Assembly: GCA_003510135.1 (NCBI GenBank)
Contig: DOKY01000015.1
Location: 1-22,123, forward strand
DNA: 22,123 nt
Source of the DNA: Pseudothermotoga sp.
GTDB taxonomy: Bacteria; Thermotogota; Thermotogae; Thermotogales; DSM-5069
Reading direction: 5' to 3'
Part shown: piece by piece, positions 15,013 through 22,047 of the stretch
How positions within the stretch are numbered: position 1 is the stretch's first letter
Layout: the number at the start of each line of letters is the position of its first letter
Translations under genes and position numbers: made by a program
Notes under the pieces: generated by a model
Told to the model about the DNA's origin: nothing
What the model saw: only the letters and a program-made list of their open reading frames with translations
Database searches by the model: none

Positions 15013-15939
15013 TCACTCGCTTCGGATCTTCACGTTTGAACTCTGCAACTGCAACTTGTTTCCTATCTTGTTGCGTACGGTGACCGTGCCACCCGTTCCG
15101 TTCAAAACGAGCACGGTGGGAAGCGTTCCCGTCACGTCGATGGTTCCGTTAACGCCCACGGCATCCACAATCACCGACTCACAGTTTCTCAGTTCGACTT
15201 TCAGGTTCACTCCAGTGCCATCGATCTTCGTTCGTGTGAAAGAGAATCTTCCATTCAGGTTCACACCCGTTCCATCCACTATCAAGTTCTCACCCGAGAA
15301 GTTCCCACTCATGTTCACACCAGTCCCATCGACGAAAAACCGCGTGCTTACTAAATTACCACGCACGTTCACAGCCGTTGCCCTCAGCTCGAGCTGTTCG
15401 AGCGATCCCTCACCCTTGAGCGAGATCGAGGTCGCACTGAGTTGGAGGGTCTTTAGTACATCCGTCCCGATCCTCAAGACGTACTTTCTCGACTTCTCCC
15501 CACCAGAGATCTCCAATCGATCTTGAAGGTTTCTCACATTCAACTCCGAGGGATACTCGAGCGATCTACCCTCGACAAGGGACACCTCCAAGCTCCCATC
15601 GATCTTGATCGAGATGGACGGTTCGATCTGAATCGTTGCCGTCGGTTTGCGCTCGGTTTGAACCGACACGTACGGCCACACGTTCAAGTTTTCGAGTGCC
15701 TGAAAGATAATCCTCGAGTACAGATTCACCGTCATAGGCAAGAGAAAAATGACGATCGACAGCACGACGAGTCCGGCGATGCGTTTGATGTAGACTCTGA
15801 GGGAAAGCGCAAGTATCACGATCGAGGCTAAAGCAACGATAAATTTGAAAGGTGCAAAGGGTGTCAACCAACCGACTAAACCGAGCACTGCGATGGTGAT
15901 GAGCGTTCCCAGGAGTTTGGATTGCACGATGGAAAACAT
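15013..15939 (-). CDS. Membrane-anchored beta-solenoid repeat protein, function unknown
   Basis: First gene of the GntR/ABC operon, 308 residues. The N-terminal ~80 residues hold three or so hydrophobic helices (LGTLITIAVLGLVGWL, FKFIVALASIVILALSL, IAGLVVLSIVIFLLPMTV). The rest, from about residue 85, is polar and beta-rich and presumably outside the membrane. Between about residues 165 and 285 it is built of 18-19-residue units with the core DGTGVN, the pattern of a right-handed beta-solenoid. It resembles the adhesin-like DUF4097 or toast-rack proteins encoded next to envelope-stress regulators, but I cannot assign a family with certainty. ATG 15939 has GGAGG at 15951-15947, 7 nt away. The stop overlaps possible GntR starts. 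It could sense or bind an envelope ligand for the ABC system; that is inference. Confidence 0.8.
   Translation of the reverse strand: MFSIVQSKLLGTLITIAVLGLVGWLTPFAPFKFIVALASIVILALSLRVYIKRIAGLVVLSIVIFLLPMTVNLYSRIIFQALENLNVWPYVSVQTERKPTATIQIEPSISIKIDGSLEVSLVEGRSLEYPSELNVRNLQDRLEISGGEKSRKYVLRIGTDVLKTLQLSATSISLKGEGSLEQLELRATAVNVRGNLVSTRFFVDGTGVNMSGNFSGENLIVDGTGVNLNGRFSFTRTKIDGTGVNLKVELRNCESVIVDAVGVNGTIDVTGTLPTVLVLNGTGGTVTVRNKIGNKLQLQSSNVKIRSE
15148..15440 (-). repeat. In-gene 54-nt tandem repeats coding DGTGVN coils
   Basis: The GTTCAC element (complement strand codes for VN) recurs at 15205, 15259, 15313 and 15367, exactly 54 nt (18 codons) apart. It is preceded by a diverged GTTAAC unit at 15148 (57 nt). 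The three central units still share much of their DNA (GTTCACnCCnGTnCCATC), which suggests fairly recent expansion or strong structural constraint. Confidence 0.8.
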
Positions 15940-15959
15940 CCTGTCACCTCCATTGTCAT

Positions 15960-15983
15960 AGTGTTCTATAGATATAGAACACT
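15960..15983. promoter_or_regulatory. 24-bp perfect palindrome, probable GntR (YtrA-like) operator
   Basis: The arms AGTGTTCTAT (15960-15969) and ATAGAACACT (15974-15983) are exact inverse complements around AGAT. It lies 20 nt upstream of the first start codon of the minus-strand operon, in AT-rich DNA where the promoter must be. The operon itself encodes a short GntR regulator, so autoregulation is the simplest reading. No unambiguous -35/-10 pair could be chosen. Confidence 0.8.
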
Positions 15984-16048
15984 AAAACTCTGACATTGCC
16001 GTTTCCCTTCTGTATCTGTTCTGTATCTCACCGTCTCTTTGAAGAGTC

Positions 16049-16077
16049 TTGAACAAAGCCAACGTGTGTGGTAATAT
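16049..16077 (+). promoter_or_regulatory. Promoter of tRNA-Leu
   Basis: -35 TTGAAC (16049-16054), 17-nt spacer, -10 TAATAT (16072-16077). The start would fall near 16084, about 9 nt before the mature tRNA. Confidence 0.85.
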
Positions 16078-16092
16078 TATTTACGACGGCGC

Positions 16093-16179
16093 GCCGAGGT
16101 GGCGGAAATGGCAGACGCGCATGACTCAGGATCATGTGGGTTTCCACCCGTGCGGGTTCAAGTCCCGCCCTCGGCACCA
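16093..16179 (+). tRNA. tRNA-Leu (CAG)
   Basis: An 87-nt class II tRNA with encoded CCA. Acceptor strands GCCGAGG/CCTCGGC, anticodon arm CATGA-CTCAGGA-TCATG with anticodon CAG, a long variable arm (TGGGTTTCCACCC region) typical of leucine tRNA, T-arm GCGGG-TTCAAGT-CCCGC and discriminator A. Confidence 0.96.
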
Positions 16180-16180
16180 G

Positions 16181-16208
16181 AAGGCCGGGTCCACCGGCCT
16201 TAAATTTT
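16181..16208 (+). terminator. Terminator of tRNA-Leu
   Basis: The stem AAGGCCGG (16181-16188) and CCGGCCTT (16194-16201) around GTCCA is followed by AAATTTT, starting 2 nt after the tRNA CCA. It separates the tRNA from the glycosyltransferase gene, although leaky read-through is possible given the interrupted T run. Confidence 0.8.
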
Positions 16209-16224
16209 GTTTGGAGGTTCGTTC

Positions 16225-16944
16225 TTGGAAAAGGTAGAAATCTTCGGCTTACCAATCACTACAGGAACCTTTAGCGAGATGCTTGAACAGATCCAGAGCA
16301 GAATACTTCAGAAGAAGAAGACCTTCGTTGTCACCGCCAACGCAACCATCGTCGTGACAGCCATAGAGAAGCCAGAATATAGGAGGATCGTTCAGAGCGC
16401 CGATTTGGTGCTACCAGACGGTTTTGGCGTTGTCATGGCGATAAGAAGGTTCCACAAAAAAAGTTCTGAACGCGTCACCGGCATAGACATGATGCTTGAA
16501 CTCTGCAAGTTCGCGGCAAAACAAGGATTGAGGGTCTTCTTGCTTGGAAGCAAACAGGAAATCGTTGAAAAGGCTGCCAGAAACCTTGAAAGAACTTACG
16601 GGAACATAGTGGCTGGTTATCATCACGGTTACTTCGATGGTGAAGGACCAATCGATTTAATTTCTTCCTCGAAAGCCGATCTGTTGTTTGTGGGAATGGG
16701 TGTGCCAAAACAGGAGATGTGGATTGGTGAAAACTTCGACAAGATACCGGCCACGCTCGCCATGGGCGTGGGTGGGTCTTTTGACGTGATATCAGGTTAC
16801 AAGAAAAGGGCTCCAAAGATCATCCAGAACCTCAAGCTCGAATGGCTCTACAGATACCTCCAATCACCGCTTCAGAAAAAGAACGTGCCGAAAGATGTGA
16901 CCAAGCTGCTCTGGTACATCCTCAAACCTCCGCGCGGACTTTGA
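16225..16944 (+). CDS. WecG/TagA/CpsF-family glycosyltransferase
   Basis: A membrane-associated glycosyltransferase of the GT26 family, whose characterised members add N-acetylmannosamine(uronic acid) to undecaprenyl-linked GlcNAc. Seen motifs are TAN (T37-N39), ADLVLPDGFG with catalytic-type D65, RVTGIDMM, GMGVPKQEMWI, and GVGGSFDVISGYKKRAP followed by LEWLYR near the C-terminus. T37 and D65 match the key residues I recall for Thermoanaerobacter TagA. The start is TTG 16225, because GGAGG (16213-16217) lies 7 nt before it; an upstream TTG at 16207 precedes the ribosome site. Thermotogota are not known for wall teichoic acid, so its product is more likely another surface glycan; the exact sugar is unknown. 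Its 3' end overlaps the convergent MFS gene by 23 nt. Confidence 0.9.
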   Translation: MEKVEIFGLPITTGTFSEMLEQIQSRILQKKKTFVVTANATIVVTAIEKPEYRRIVQSADLVLPDGFGVVMAIRRFHKKSSERVTGIDMMLELCKFAAKQGLRVFLLGSKQEIVEKAARNLERTYGNIVAGYHHGYFDGEGPIDLISSSKADLLFVGMGVPKQEMWIGENFDKIPATLAMGVGGSFDVISGYKKRAPKIIQNLKLEWLYRYLQSPLQKKNVPKDVTKLLWYILKPPRGL

Positions 16945-18109
16945 GCAAGAACATCACAAGAACACTCGCAAGCTGAAGCAACAAAGAAAGCAAAACCATG
17001 ACACCAAGCCAGTTCTGATACAGAAGTCCCATGACGAAGCTTCCCGCAAACCAGGAGATGCCAAACACGGAGTTCAACAGACCGTAGGCGAAACCTCTTC
17101 TTTCGGGTGGTATCATCTTCGCTATCACTGCTTTCATCACCGATTCTTGCGCCCCCATGCTGATGCCCCAAAGGCTAACACCGATGATCACAAAAGTTCT
17201 GGCATCGCTCAGAAATACGAAGGGGGTAGCGAACGCTCCAACAGCTGACGAAATCATGAGAGACGTTATGCCAAGTTTGTCGTAAAGTTTACCAAAGAAG
17301 ATGGCAGACGCAGCATCAACACCCATCGCGACTGAATAGAGCAAAGGAACTATTGCGCTCGTGAAGATCTCCCGCTTGGCCATGTGGTAAGAGAACAAGG
17401 GAAAATCCACGAAACCTGCGGCGAGCAATCCAACAGCGACCAGATACAACACAGCTTCCACGCCCAAACCTCTCGAAGGCTGAGATTTCTCGACTCCACT
17501 CTTTTCGAACTCGATCGGCCTTGGAAAGAGAAACTTTCCGGTGAGCAAGAGCGCCATCGAGACGCTGGCAGGTATCCAGAGGACCGAGAAACCGAAATGG
17601 TAACGTTCGATCAACTCACCAGATTTAAAGCTTAAGATCAATGAGAGCAACAATGGACCCGTGACGGCTCCTATCTGGTCCAGAGCCTCTTCGATCCCGA
17701 AACCGAAGCCTGGGCCTACTTGCTTGGCAGCGTAAGACACCATACTGTCCCGTGCGGGTTTTCTTATGGCTTTCCCAGTGCGCTCCAGAATCATGAGAAA
17801 GACGGCTACCCTCCAGTCCCAAACGAAGGCCAGAAGAGGTATGGCGAAGAGGTTGAAACTGTAGCCCAGCAACGTGAAGAACCAGTAACGCTTAGTTCGA
17901 TCGACCAAATAACCTGTGAAGAGCCTGAGCACGTAACCTGCGAATTCACCGAAACCTGCGGCGAACGCCACCACGGCGGCACCTGCGCCGAGCTGTAACA
18001 AGAAAGGACCGGCCACACCGCGTGCGCCTTCGTAAACGATGTCCGAGAACAGGCTCACAAAGCCCATCAAGACGATGAAGATCATCGCTGATCTTGTTTT
18101 TCCACTCAT
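16922..18109 (-). CDS. Major facilitator superfamily transporter
   Basis: A 395-residue membrane protein with 12 predicted helices in two halves. The loop 2-3 MFS motif appears as GYVLRLFTGYLVDRTKRYW (G-x3-D-R-x-x-R-like), and the second half carries a related AIFFGKLYDKLG. A central basic loop (LFPRPIEFEKSGVEKSQPSRG) joins the halves. The start ATG 18109 follows an AGGAGGAAGG run. The substrate cannot be told: it could be a drug or metabolite exporter or a sugar or organic acid carrier. It is transcribed divergently from mutL across only 51 bp. Confidence 0.88.
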   Translation of the reverse strand: MSGKTRSAMIFIVLMGFVSLFSDIVYEGARGVAGPFLLQLGAGAAVVAFAAGFGEFAGYVLRLFTGYLVDRTKRYWFFTLLGYSFNLFAIPLLAFVWDWRVAVFLMILERTGKAIRKPARDSMVSYAAKQVGPGFGFGIEEALDQIGAVTGPLLLSLILSFKSGELIERYHFGFSVLWIPASVSMALLLTGKFLFPRPIEFEKSGVEKSQPSRGLGVEAVLYLVAVGLLAAGFVDFPLFSYHMAKREIFTSAIVPLLYSVAMGVDAASAIFFGKLYDKLGITSLMISSAVGAFATPFVFLSDARTFVIIGVSLWGISMGAQESVMKAVIAKMIPPERRGFAYGLLNSVFGISWFAGSFVMGLLYQNWLGVMVLLSLLLQLASVLVMFLLKVRAEV

Positions 18110-18136
18110 CTCGCCTTCCTCCTCTCTCTTTGGCTT

Positions 18137-18142
18137 ATTATA
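18137..18142 (-). promoter_or_regulatory. Probable -10 element of the MFS gene
   Basis: A consensus TATAAT on the minus strand lies in the 51-bp divergent gap, about 28 nt from the MFS start. The 17-nt-spaced -35 (TTCATT) is weak and lies inside the first codons of mutL. The plus-strand mutL promoter is not clear, but TTATTATAT occupies the same spot. Confidence 0.45.
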
Positions 18143-18160
18143 TGTTTTAGAGGTGAAGCA

Positions 18161-19810
18161 ATGAAGATAAAACGATTAGACGATTCTGTCGTTTCTAAGA
18201 TCGCAGCTGGTGAAGTGGTGGTCGGCGTTCATTCTGTTGTGAAAGAATTGATCGAGAACGCTTTGGACGCCAAAGCGAAGAAAATCGTCGTGGAACTGAT
18301 CAATGGTGGAAAGAGCGAAGTGAAAGTGAAGGACGACGGTGAGGGCATGGACGAAGAAGATCTAAAAGTGTGCTTTCTGCCACACACAACGAGCAAGATC
18401 AGTAGCTTTTCCGATCTGTCCAACCTTTCGTCGTTTGGATTCCGTGGAGAAGCGTTGCATTCGATAAGTTCTGTTTCAAAAATGAGAGTGATATCGAAAA
18501 CAGCATCAGCACCATTTGGTCACGAGATAGAAGTGGTGGCAGGGAAACTCGTCTACAGCAGACCGATCCACTCGGACGTGGGCACAACAGTGATCGTGAG
18601 AGATCTTTTCTTCAACGTCCCTGCGAGGAGAAAGTTTCTGAAATCTGCGGCCGTGGAATCGAGGATGGTAACAGAAATCTTCGAGAAATTCTGCTTGTCG
18701 CGACTGGATGTACACTTCGTCCTGGTGAGAGATCAGCAGGTCGTGTACGATCTGGCGGCGTCGGACCTGCTCGAGAGGGTGAAAGCCATCTTTCCGGATG
18801 TTCCAGTACAGAGTTTGAAATCGTTCGAAGTCGAACACAAGGACATGCAACTAAGAGGTTGTTTGAGCCTGAACACGTTCGCAAAGAGGGGAATGGTGAT
18901 CTGCTTTGTGAACGACAGGTTCGTTGTGAACCAAACCCTCACGAGTGCTGTCTATGCCGCGTACTCTGACATGCTCGAAAAGGGCAAACATCCATTTGTG
19001 GTGTTGAAATTGTCTTTGAACCCAAGAAACATCGATGTGAACGTGCATCCTCAAAAACTCGAGGTCAAGTTCGTCAACGAGGAAGACGTGTTCAAGTTCG
19101 TCAGGGACAGCCTGAGGAGGTTGCTTGCGAAACCCATCGTGAGACAGATCCACGTTCAGGAAAGGCCACGTGTTGCGGAGCCCGTTGAGTTCTACAGACC
19201 GAGCGTACAGCCAGAAAAGATCGAGGAGGTTGAAGAGAGACTCTTAGAGGGAGAAAAGCTCAGATTCGTTGGGACAGTGAGGGGTAGGTACGTTTTGTTC
19301 GAGAAAGATGAAGGTTTAGTAATTTTGGACTTTCATGCGGCACACGAGCGGATCGTGTTCGAGCAGATGATGAATTCTTTGGCAAAAAGAAACAACAAAA
19401 CGTTGATCGTTGCTATGAGGATCAGGATGAAAGAAACGGACGCCGCTTTACTCGCATCGTCTCAAGTATTGAAAGAACTCGGTTTCGCTCTGAGCGTGGG
19501 CGACGAGGGACTCGTCGTGGAACAGATTCCAGACTGGATGGAACTCAGCGAGGTTGAAGAGTTCCTGAGAGAAAGCGTCGATGAACTGAAGCTTGTCGAT
19601 CTTCAGGGTATGAGAGAAACGATCAAGAAGATATTGGCGGACCATGCGTGTAAAAAATCCATGAGAACGAGAGACAGAGTGAGCGAAATCGAGATGAAAG
19701 AACTCGCAGAGAAGATCATCAATGAGGGTTACAGCACTTGCCCGCACGGTAGACCTCTGATGTTCTCGATCGGTTTCAGGGATCTGGACAGATTCTTTGG
19801 GAGGGATTGA
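18161..19810 (+). CDS. mutL: DNA mismatch repair protein MutL
   Basis: A GHKL-type ATPase and endonuclease that links MutS mismatch recognition to strand nicking, 549 residues. The N-terminal ATPase has KELIENALDA with E29 and N33, DDGEGM (58-63), TTSKI and GFRGEAL. The transducer domain carries the family pattern NPRNIDVNVHPQKLEVKF. The C-terminal endonuclease domain keeps the metal-site motifs in slightly altered form: D390-F-H-A...E396...E401 for DQHA(X)2E(X)4E, ACKKSMR at C497, and CPHGRP with C527 and H529. The usual glutamine after D390 is phenylalanine. The linker between the halves is short. GAGGTG at 18150-18155 precedes ATG 18161. The GNAT gene follows with no gap. Confidence 0.95.
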   Translation: MKIKRLDDSVVSKIAAGEVVVGVHSVVKELIENALDAKAKKIVVELINGGKSEVKVKDDGEGMDEEDLKVCFLPHTTSKISSFSDLSNLSSFGFRGEALHSISSVSKMRVISKTASAPFGHEIEVVAGKLVYSRPIHSDVGTTVIVRDLFFNVPARRKFLKSAAVESRMVTEIFEKFCLSRLDVHFVLVRDQQVVYDLAASDLLERVKAIFPDVPVQSLKSFEVEHKDMQLRGCLSLNTFAKRGMVICFVNDRFVVNQTLTSAVYAAYSDMLEKGKHPFVVLKLSLNPRNIDVNVHPQKLEVKFVNEEDVFKFVRDSLRRLLAKPIVRQIHVQERPRVAEPVEFYRPSVQPEKIEEVEERLLEGEKLRFVGTVRGRYVLFEKDEGLVILDFHAAHERIVFEQMMNSLAKRNNKTLIVAMRIRMKETDAALLASSQVLKELGFALSVGDEGLVVEQIPDWMELSEVEEFLRESVDELKLVDLQGMRETIKKILADHACKKSMRTRDRVSEIEMKELAEKIINEGYSTCPHGRPLMFSIGFRDLDRFFGRD

Positions 19811-20320
19811 GTGGAGGACATCACAATCAGATGGGTTAGGCTTTCCGACGCACCACAGCTTGTGATCTTTAAAAAGGCTGTGACGAGCGAGTCTCCTTTT
19901 CTCATAACCTATCCGGACGAGGTGGAGGATGTCTTTGAGGCGCGGCGCTTCATAAGTATCTATTTGACAGACGAAAGGCGGATCTTCCTCGTTGCGGAGC
20001 ACCACGGAGAGATCGTCGGAATGATAACGCTCGCCGGAAGCTGGAAGAGAAAGATCCTTCACAAGGCGGAGCTGGGTATAAGCGTGAGGAAACCTTATTG
20101 GGGCAAGGGTATCGGGAGCATGCTGATGAGCCAAGCTCTCAGAATTGCGAAAGAGAAGGGCTTCAAGAAGATCCAGCTCGAGGTCATGGCAAACAACGAA
20201 AGGGCCATCAGGCTGTACGAAAAGTTCGGCTTCGAGCTCGAAGGAAGGAAGAAGAAGGCGATACGCCTGAACGATGGGTACGTTGATCTGTTGGTGATGG
20301 GAAAATGGCTCGAAGATTGA
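19811..20320 (+). CDS. GNAT-family N-acetyltransferase
   Basis: A 169-residue acetyl-CoA-dependent acetyltransferase. The N-terminal strand-helix unit (IRWVRLSDAPQLVIF) and the acetyl-CoA loop LGISVRKPYWGKGIGSML (QxxGxG/A-type, about residues 92-109) are clear. The C-terminal LEVMANNERAIRLYEKFGFELEGRKKKAI region is typical of RimI/RimJ-like enzymes. Its acceptor is unknown: proteins, amines or antibiotics are all possible. GTG 19811 directly follows the mutL stop, with GGGAGG at 19799-19804. It overlaps the next gene by 16 nt. Co-transcription with mutL does not itself show a role in repair. Confidence 0.88.
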   Translation: MEDITIRWVRLSDAPQLVIFKKAVTSESPFLITYPDEVEDVFEARRFISIYLTDERRIFLVAEHHGEIVGMITLAGSWKRKILHKAELGISVRKPYWGKGIGSMLMSQALRIAKEKGFKKIQLEVMANNERAIRLYEKFGFELEGRKKKAIRLNDGYVDLLVMGKWLED

Positions 20321-21138
20321 TACGTTCCCTGTTGCTGGCGCTCTTGTTTTTCGTGTTCGCAATGTTGATCTTCCACCTGTACGACTGGAGCGCAGGTTTA
20401 GAACGCTTGCAGGAGCAGTTTCTGGATCTGTGCCTCGTTGCGATTGATCTTCAAACGGAGAAACTGGTCGAGGGATCGCTGAAGGATGTCAGTTCGCCTG
20501 AACTGGTTCGTTACACAGAGATAGCCAAAAGGCTCGGTGGGTACGTAGGTTTCGATCCTGAACTGAAGAAGACTGTGGTGGCGGTGAGGAGAGATTCCAA
20601 CGTGAAAGTGGCCGTTGTGGATCTGAAACTCGGTTTTGAGGGGTTCGTGTACTATGTGTGTGATCCGTCTGGTGTGGTGCTGGCTTCCTCGAACAAGTCG
20701 ATGGTGGGAAAGAACATAGACGCAGTCGTTTCGGATCTATCGAATTTAACTTCTTCGCTGATAAAGTACGAAGGAAAAAAGTACCTCTTCAAACAGAAAA
20801 ACAACGAACAGTTCGGTTTCAGGGTCTTTGTCGGGACGACTTACAAAAACGATCGATTGCAGAGTTATCTCATCTTTGCAGTCGCGATCGTGCTGTTCCT
20901 GGTTGGATTGATTCCGGGGCGAAAAACTGACAGAACTGAAGAAAAGATCGAGAGGGCGATAAGTGATATCATCGAGAAACACAGGTTCGACGAAGCCACG
21001 ATAAAAAACCCCGCTTTGAGAAACCAGCTTTCGAGGCTGGCGAGCAAACTTGAGCGAAGCGACAGAATGTTGCGCGAGACTGCCGAAAAGCTGGAGAACT
21101 TGAAACAGTTGCTCGAGAGGAGGAAAGCCGGTTCATAG
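20305..21138 (+). CDS. Two-helix membrane protein with Cache-like extracytoplasmic domain and coiled-coil tail
   Basis: A 277-residue protein of unknown function. One transmembrane helix at 5-25 and another at about 186-205 bracket a ~160-residue outside domain. That domain contains CDPSGVVLASSNKSMVGKNI (119-138), which looks like the core of a Cache ligand-binding domain (D-x-x-G-x6-S-x6-G). The cytoplasmic part (206-277) is charged and probably coiled coil (RTEEKIERAISDIIEK; LASKLERSDRMLRETAEKLENLKQLLERR). No kinase, methyl-accepting or nucleotide cyclase domain follows, so output would need a partner. ATG 20305 lies within the GNAT gene end, giving translational coupling. Its stop overlaps the convergent FlhB-like gene by 6 nt. 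Confidence 0.78.
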   Translation: MARRLIRSLLLALLFFVFAMLIFHLYDWSAGLERLQEQFLDLCLVAIDLQTEKLVEGSLKDVSSPELVRYTEIAKRLGGYVGFDPELKKTVVAVRRDSNVKVAVVDLKLGFEGFVYYVCDPSGVVLASSNKSMVGKNIDAVVSDLSNLTSSLIKYEGKKYLFKQKNNEQFGFRVFVGTTYKNDRLQSYLIFAVAIVLFLVGLIPGRKTDRTEEKIERAISDIIEKHRFDEATIKNPALRNQLSRLASKLERSDRMLRETAEKLENLKQLLERRKAGS

Positions 21139-21384
21139 ATTGCGAATGAACACTAAGATCTCCGCAACGGCAATGAAGAGTTCCTCGGGGATCTGTTGGA
21201 GGATTTCAAGCTCGTACAATTTCTTCACCAGCTCGGGCGATCGAACGATTGGAACGTTGTGTTTCTTCGCTTCCTCCAAGATCTTTCTTGCGAGTTCACC
21301 TTTACCCTTCGCTATGACGAACGGTGCATCGAATCGTTCTGGATCATAACCGAGAGCCACCGCGATCTCACGCGTACAGTCCAT
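21133..21384 (-). CDS. Standalone FlhB C-terminal-like protein (YlqH-like)
   Basis: An 83-residue protein matching only the cytoplasmic C-terminal domain of FlhB/YscU export-switch proteins. Features are AVALGYDPERFDAPFVIAKGKGELARKILEEAKKHNVPIV, then LVKKLYELEILQQIPEELFIAVAEILVFI. The membrane half of FlhB is absent. The NPTH autocleavage site just ahead of the AVALxYD segment is replaced by CTRE, so it cannot self-cleave in the usual way. Such small proteins occur beside a FliK-like gene in many Gram-positives (ylqG/ylqH) and are of unclear role. Here too the FliK-like gene is immediately upstream, overlapping by 17 nt. Confidence 0.88.
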   Translation of the reverse strand: MDCTREIAVALGYDPERFDAPFVIAKGKGELARKILEEAKKHNVPIVRSPELVKKLYELEILQQIPEELFIAVAEILVFIRNL

Positions 21385-22021
21385 CGATACCTGCCCCCAA
21401 GACGAACCTCACGATCGTGAAGTGTTTCGAAAGCCTTTCTCTCAATTCTTCCATCTTTTCGGTCGGCAGCATCTGAGAAAACGACAGCACGATCTGATGT
21501 TGCCAGACATTTCCCTCGAGCACGATGGGCTTTGAGTCTTTCACGAAATCTATCCTGAAAGTGTGGTGAGACCTATCGATGTACACATGTACGGGCGCTT
21601 CTTTGTCGGGAAAGCTTTGAAAGATATAAGGACTGGAGAGTGTGAAAAGCCAGATGCCAAAGCTTTCGTCCTCGGCAGTTTCGTAGTATCGTGCGATCGA
21701 GCGGTAGAAATCTCTGTCCAACTTTCCTGTCCTGCTTTGAACGGCCTGCACCGTTTGGGAAAGGAAGACGACGTCTTCGTCGAACCTGAACTTCTTGATC
21801 GCCTTCAGAATCGGTTCGAGCGAGGACAAAGATGGCGAATCACCTTTCAGTTGCAGGACCTTTTCAGCCAGATAGACCTTGTCGAGCAACGGTTGATCAC
21901 TTATGCGCACGAGCTTGCCAACCTCTGGTGGTTGACCTTTGACCTTCACCACGATGTCGCCTTTGTCGGTGCGCAGCTTGGCGAACTTACCGAAAGTTTC
22001 CACGACGAAACCTTCCAACAT
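21368..22021 (-). CDS. Hypothetical protein, possibly FliK-like (YlqG-like)
   Basis: A soluble protein of about 217 residues. The N-terminal part (residues 1-45) is beta-rich (LEGFVVETFGKFAKLRTDKGDIVVKVKG) and resembles a small barrel. A helical stretch follows (ILKAIKKFRFDEDVVFLSQTVQAVQSRTG), then a C-terminal alpha/beta region (HVYIDRSHHTFRIDFVKDSKPIVLEGNVWQHQIVL...) recalling FliK/YlqG C-termini. The FlhB-like neighbour is the main support for this reading. Two adjacent ATGs (22024, 22021) and a TTG (22018) follow GGAGG at 22030-22026; ATG 22021 is chosen as a compromise. Confidence 0.7.
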   Translation of the reverse strand: MLEGFVVETFGKFAKLRTDKGDIVVKVKGQPPEVGKLVRISDQPLLDKVYLAEKVLQLKGDSPSLSSLEPILKAIKKFRFDEDVVFLSQTVQAVQSRTGKLDRDFYRSIARYYETAEDESFGIWLFTLSSPYIFQSFPDKEAPVHVYIDRSHHTFRIDFVKDSKPIVLEGNVWQHQIVLSFSQMLPTEKMEELRERLSKHFTIVRFVLGAGIDGLYA

Positions 22022-22047
22022 CATTCCTCCAACAGAATTATCGGTTC

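Noticed and set aside
15148..15440. CRISPR-like or mobile tandem array
   Set aside because: The repeats keep the reading frame at exact codon multiples, vary at third positions, lack spacers and code for protein coils.
14798..15526. 242-residue plus-strand frame opposite GntR and the solenoid gene
   Set aside because: Its repeated FTPVPS pattern is only the antisense of the DGTGVN repeats; the minus strand has ribosome sites and the operon layout.
19448..20362. 304-residue minus-strand frame across the mutL end and GNAT gene
   Set aside because: It covers two plus-strand genes with clear motifs and overlapping junctions.
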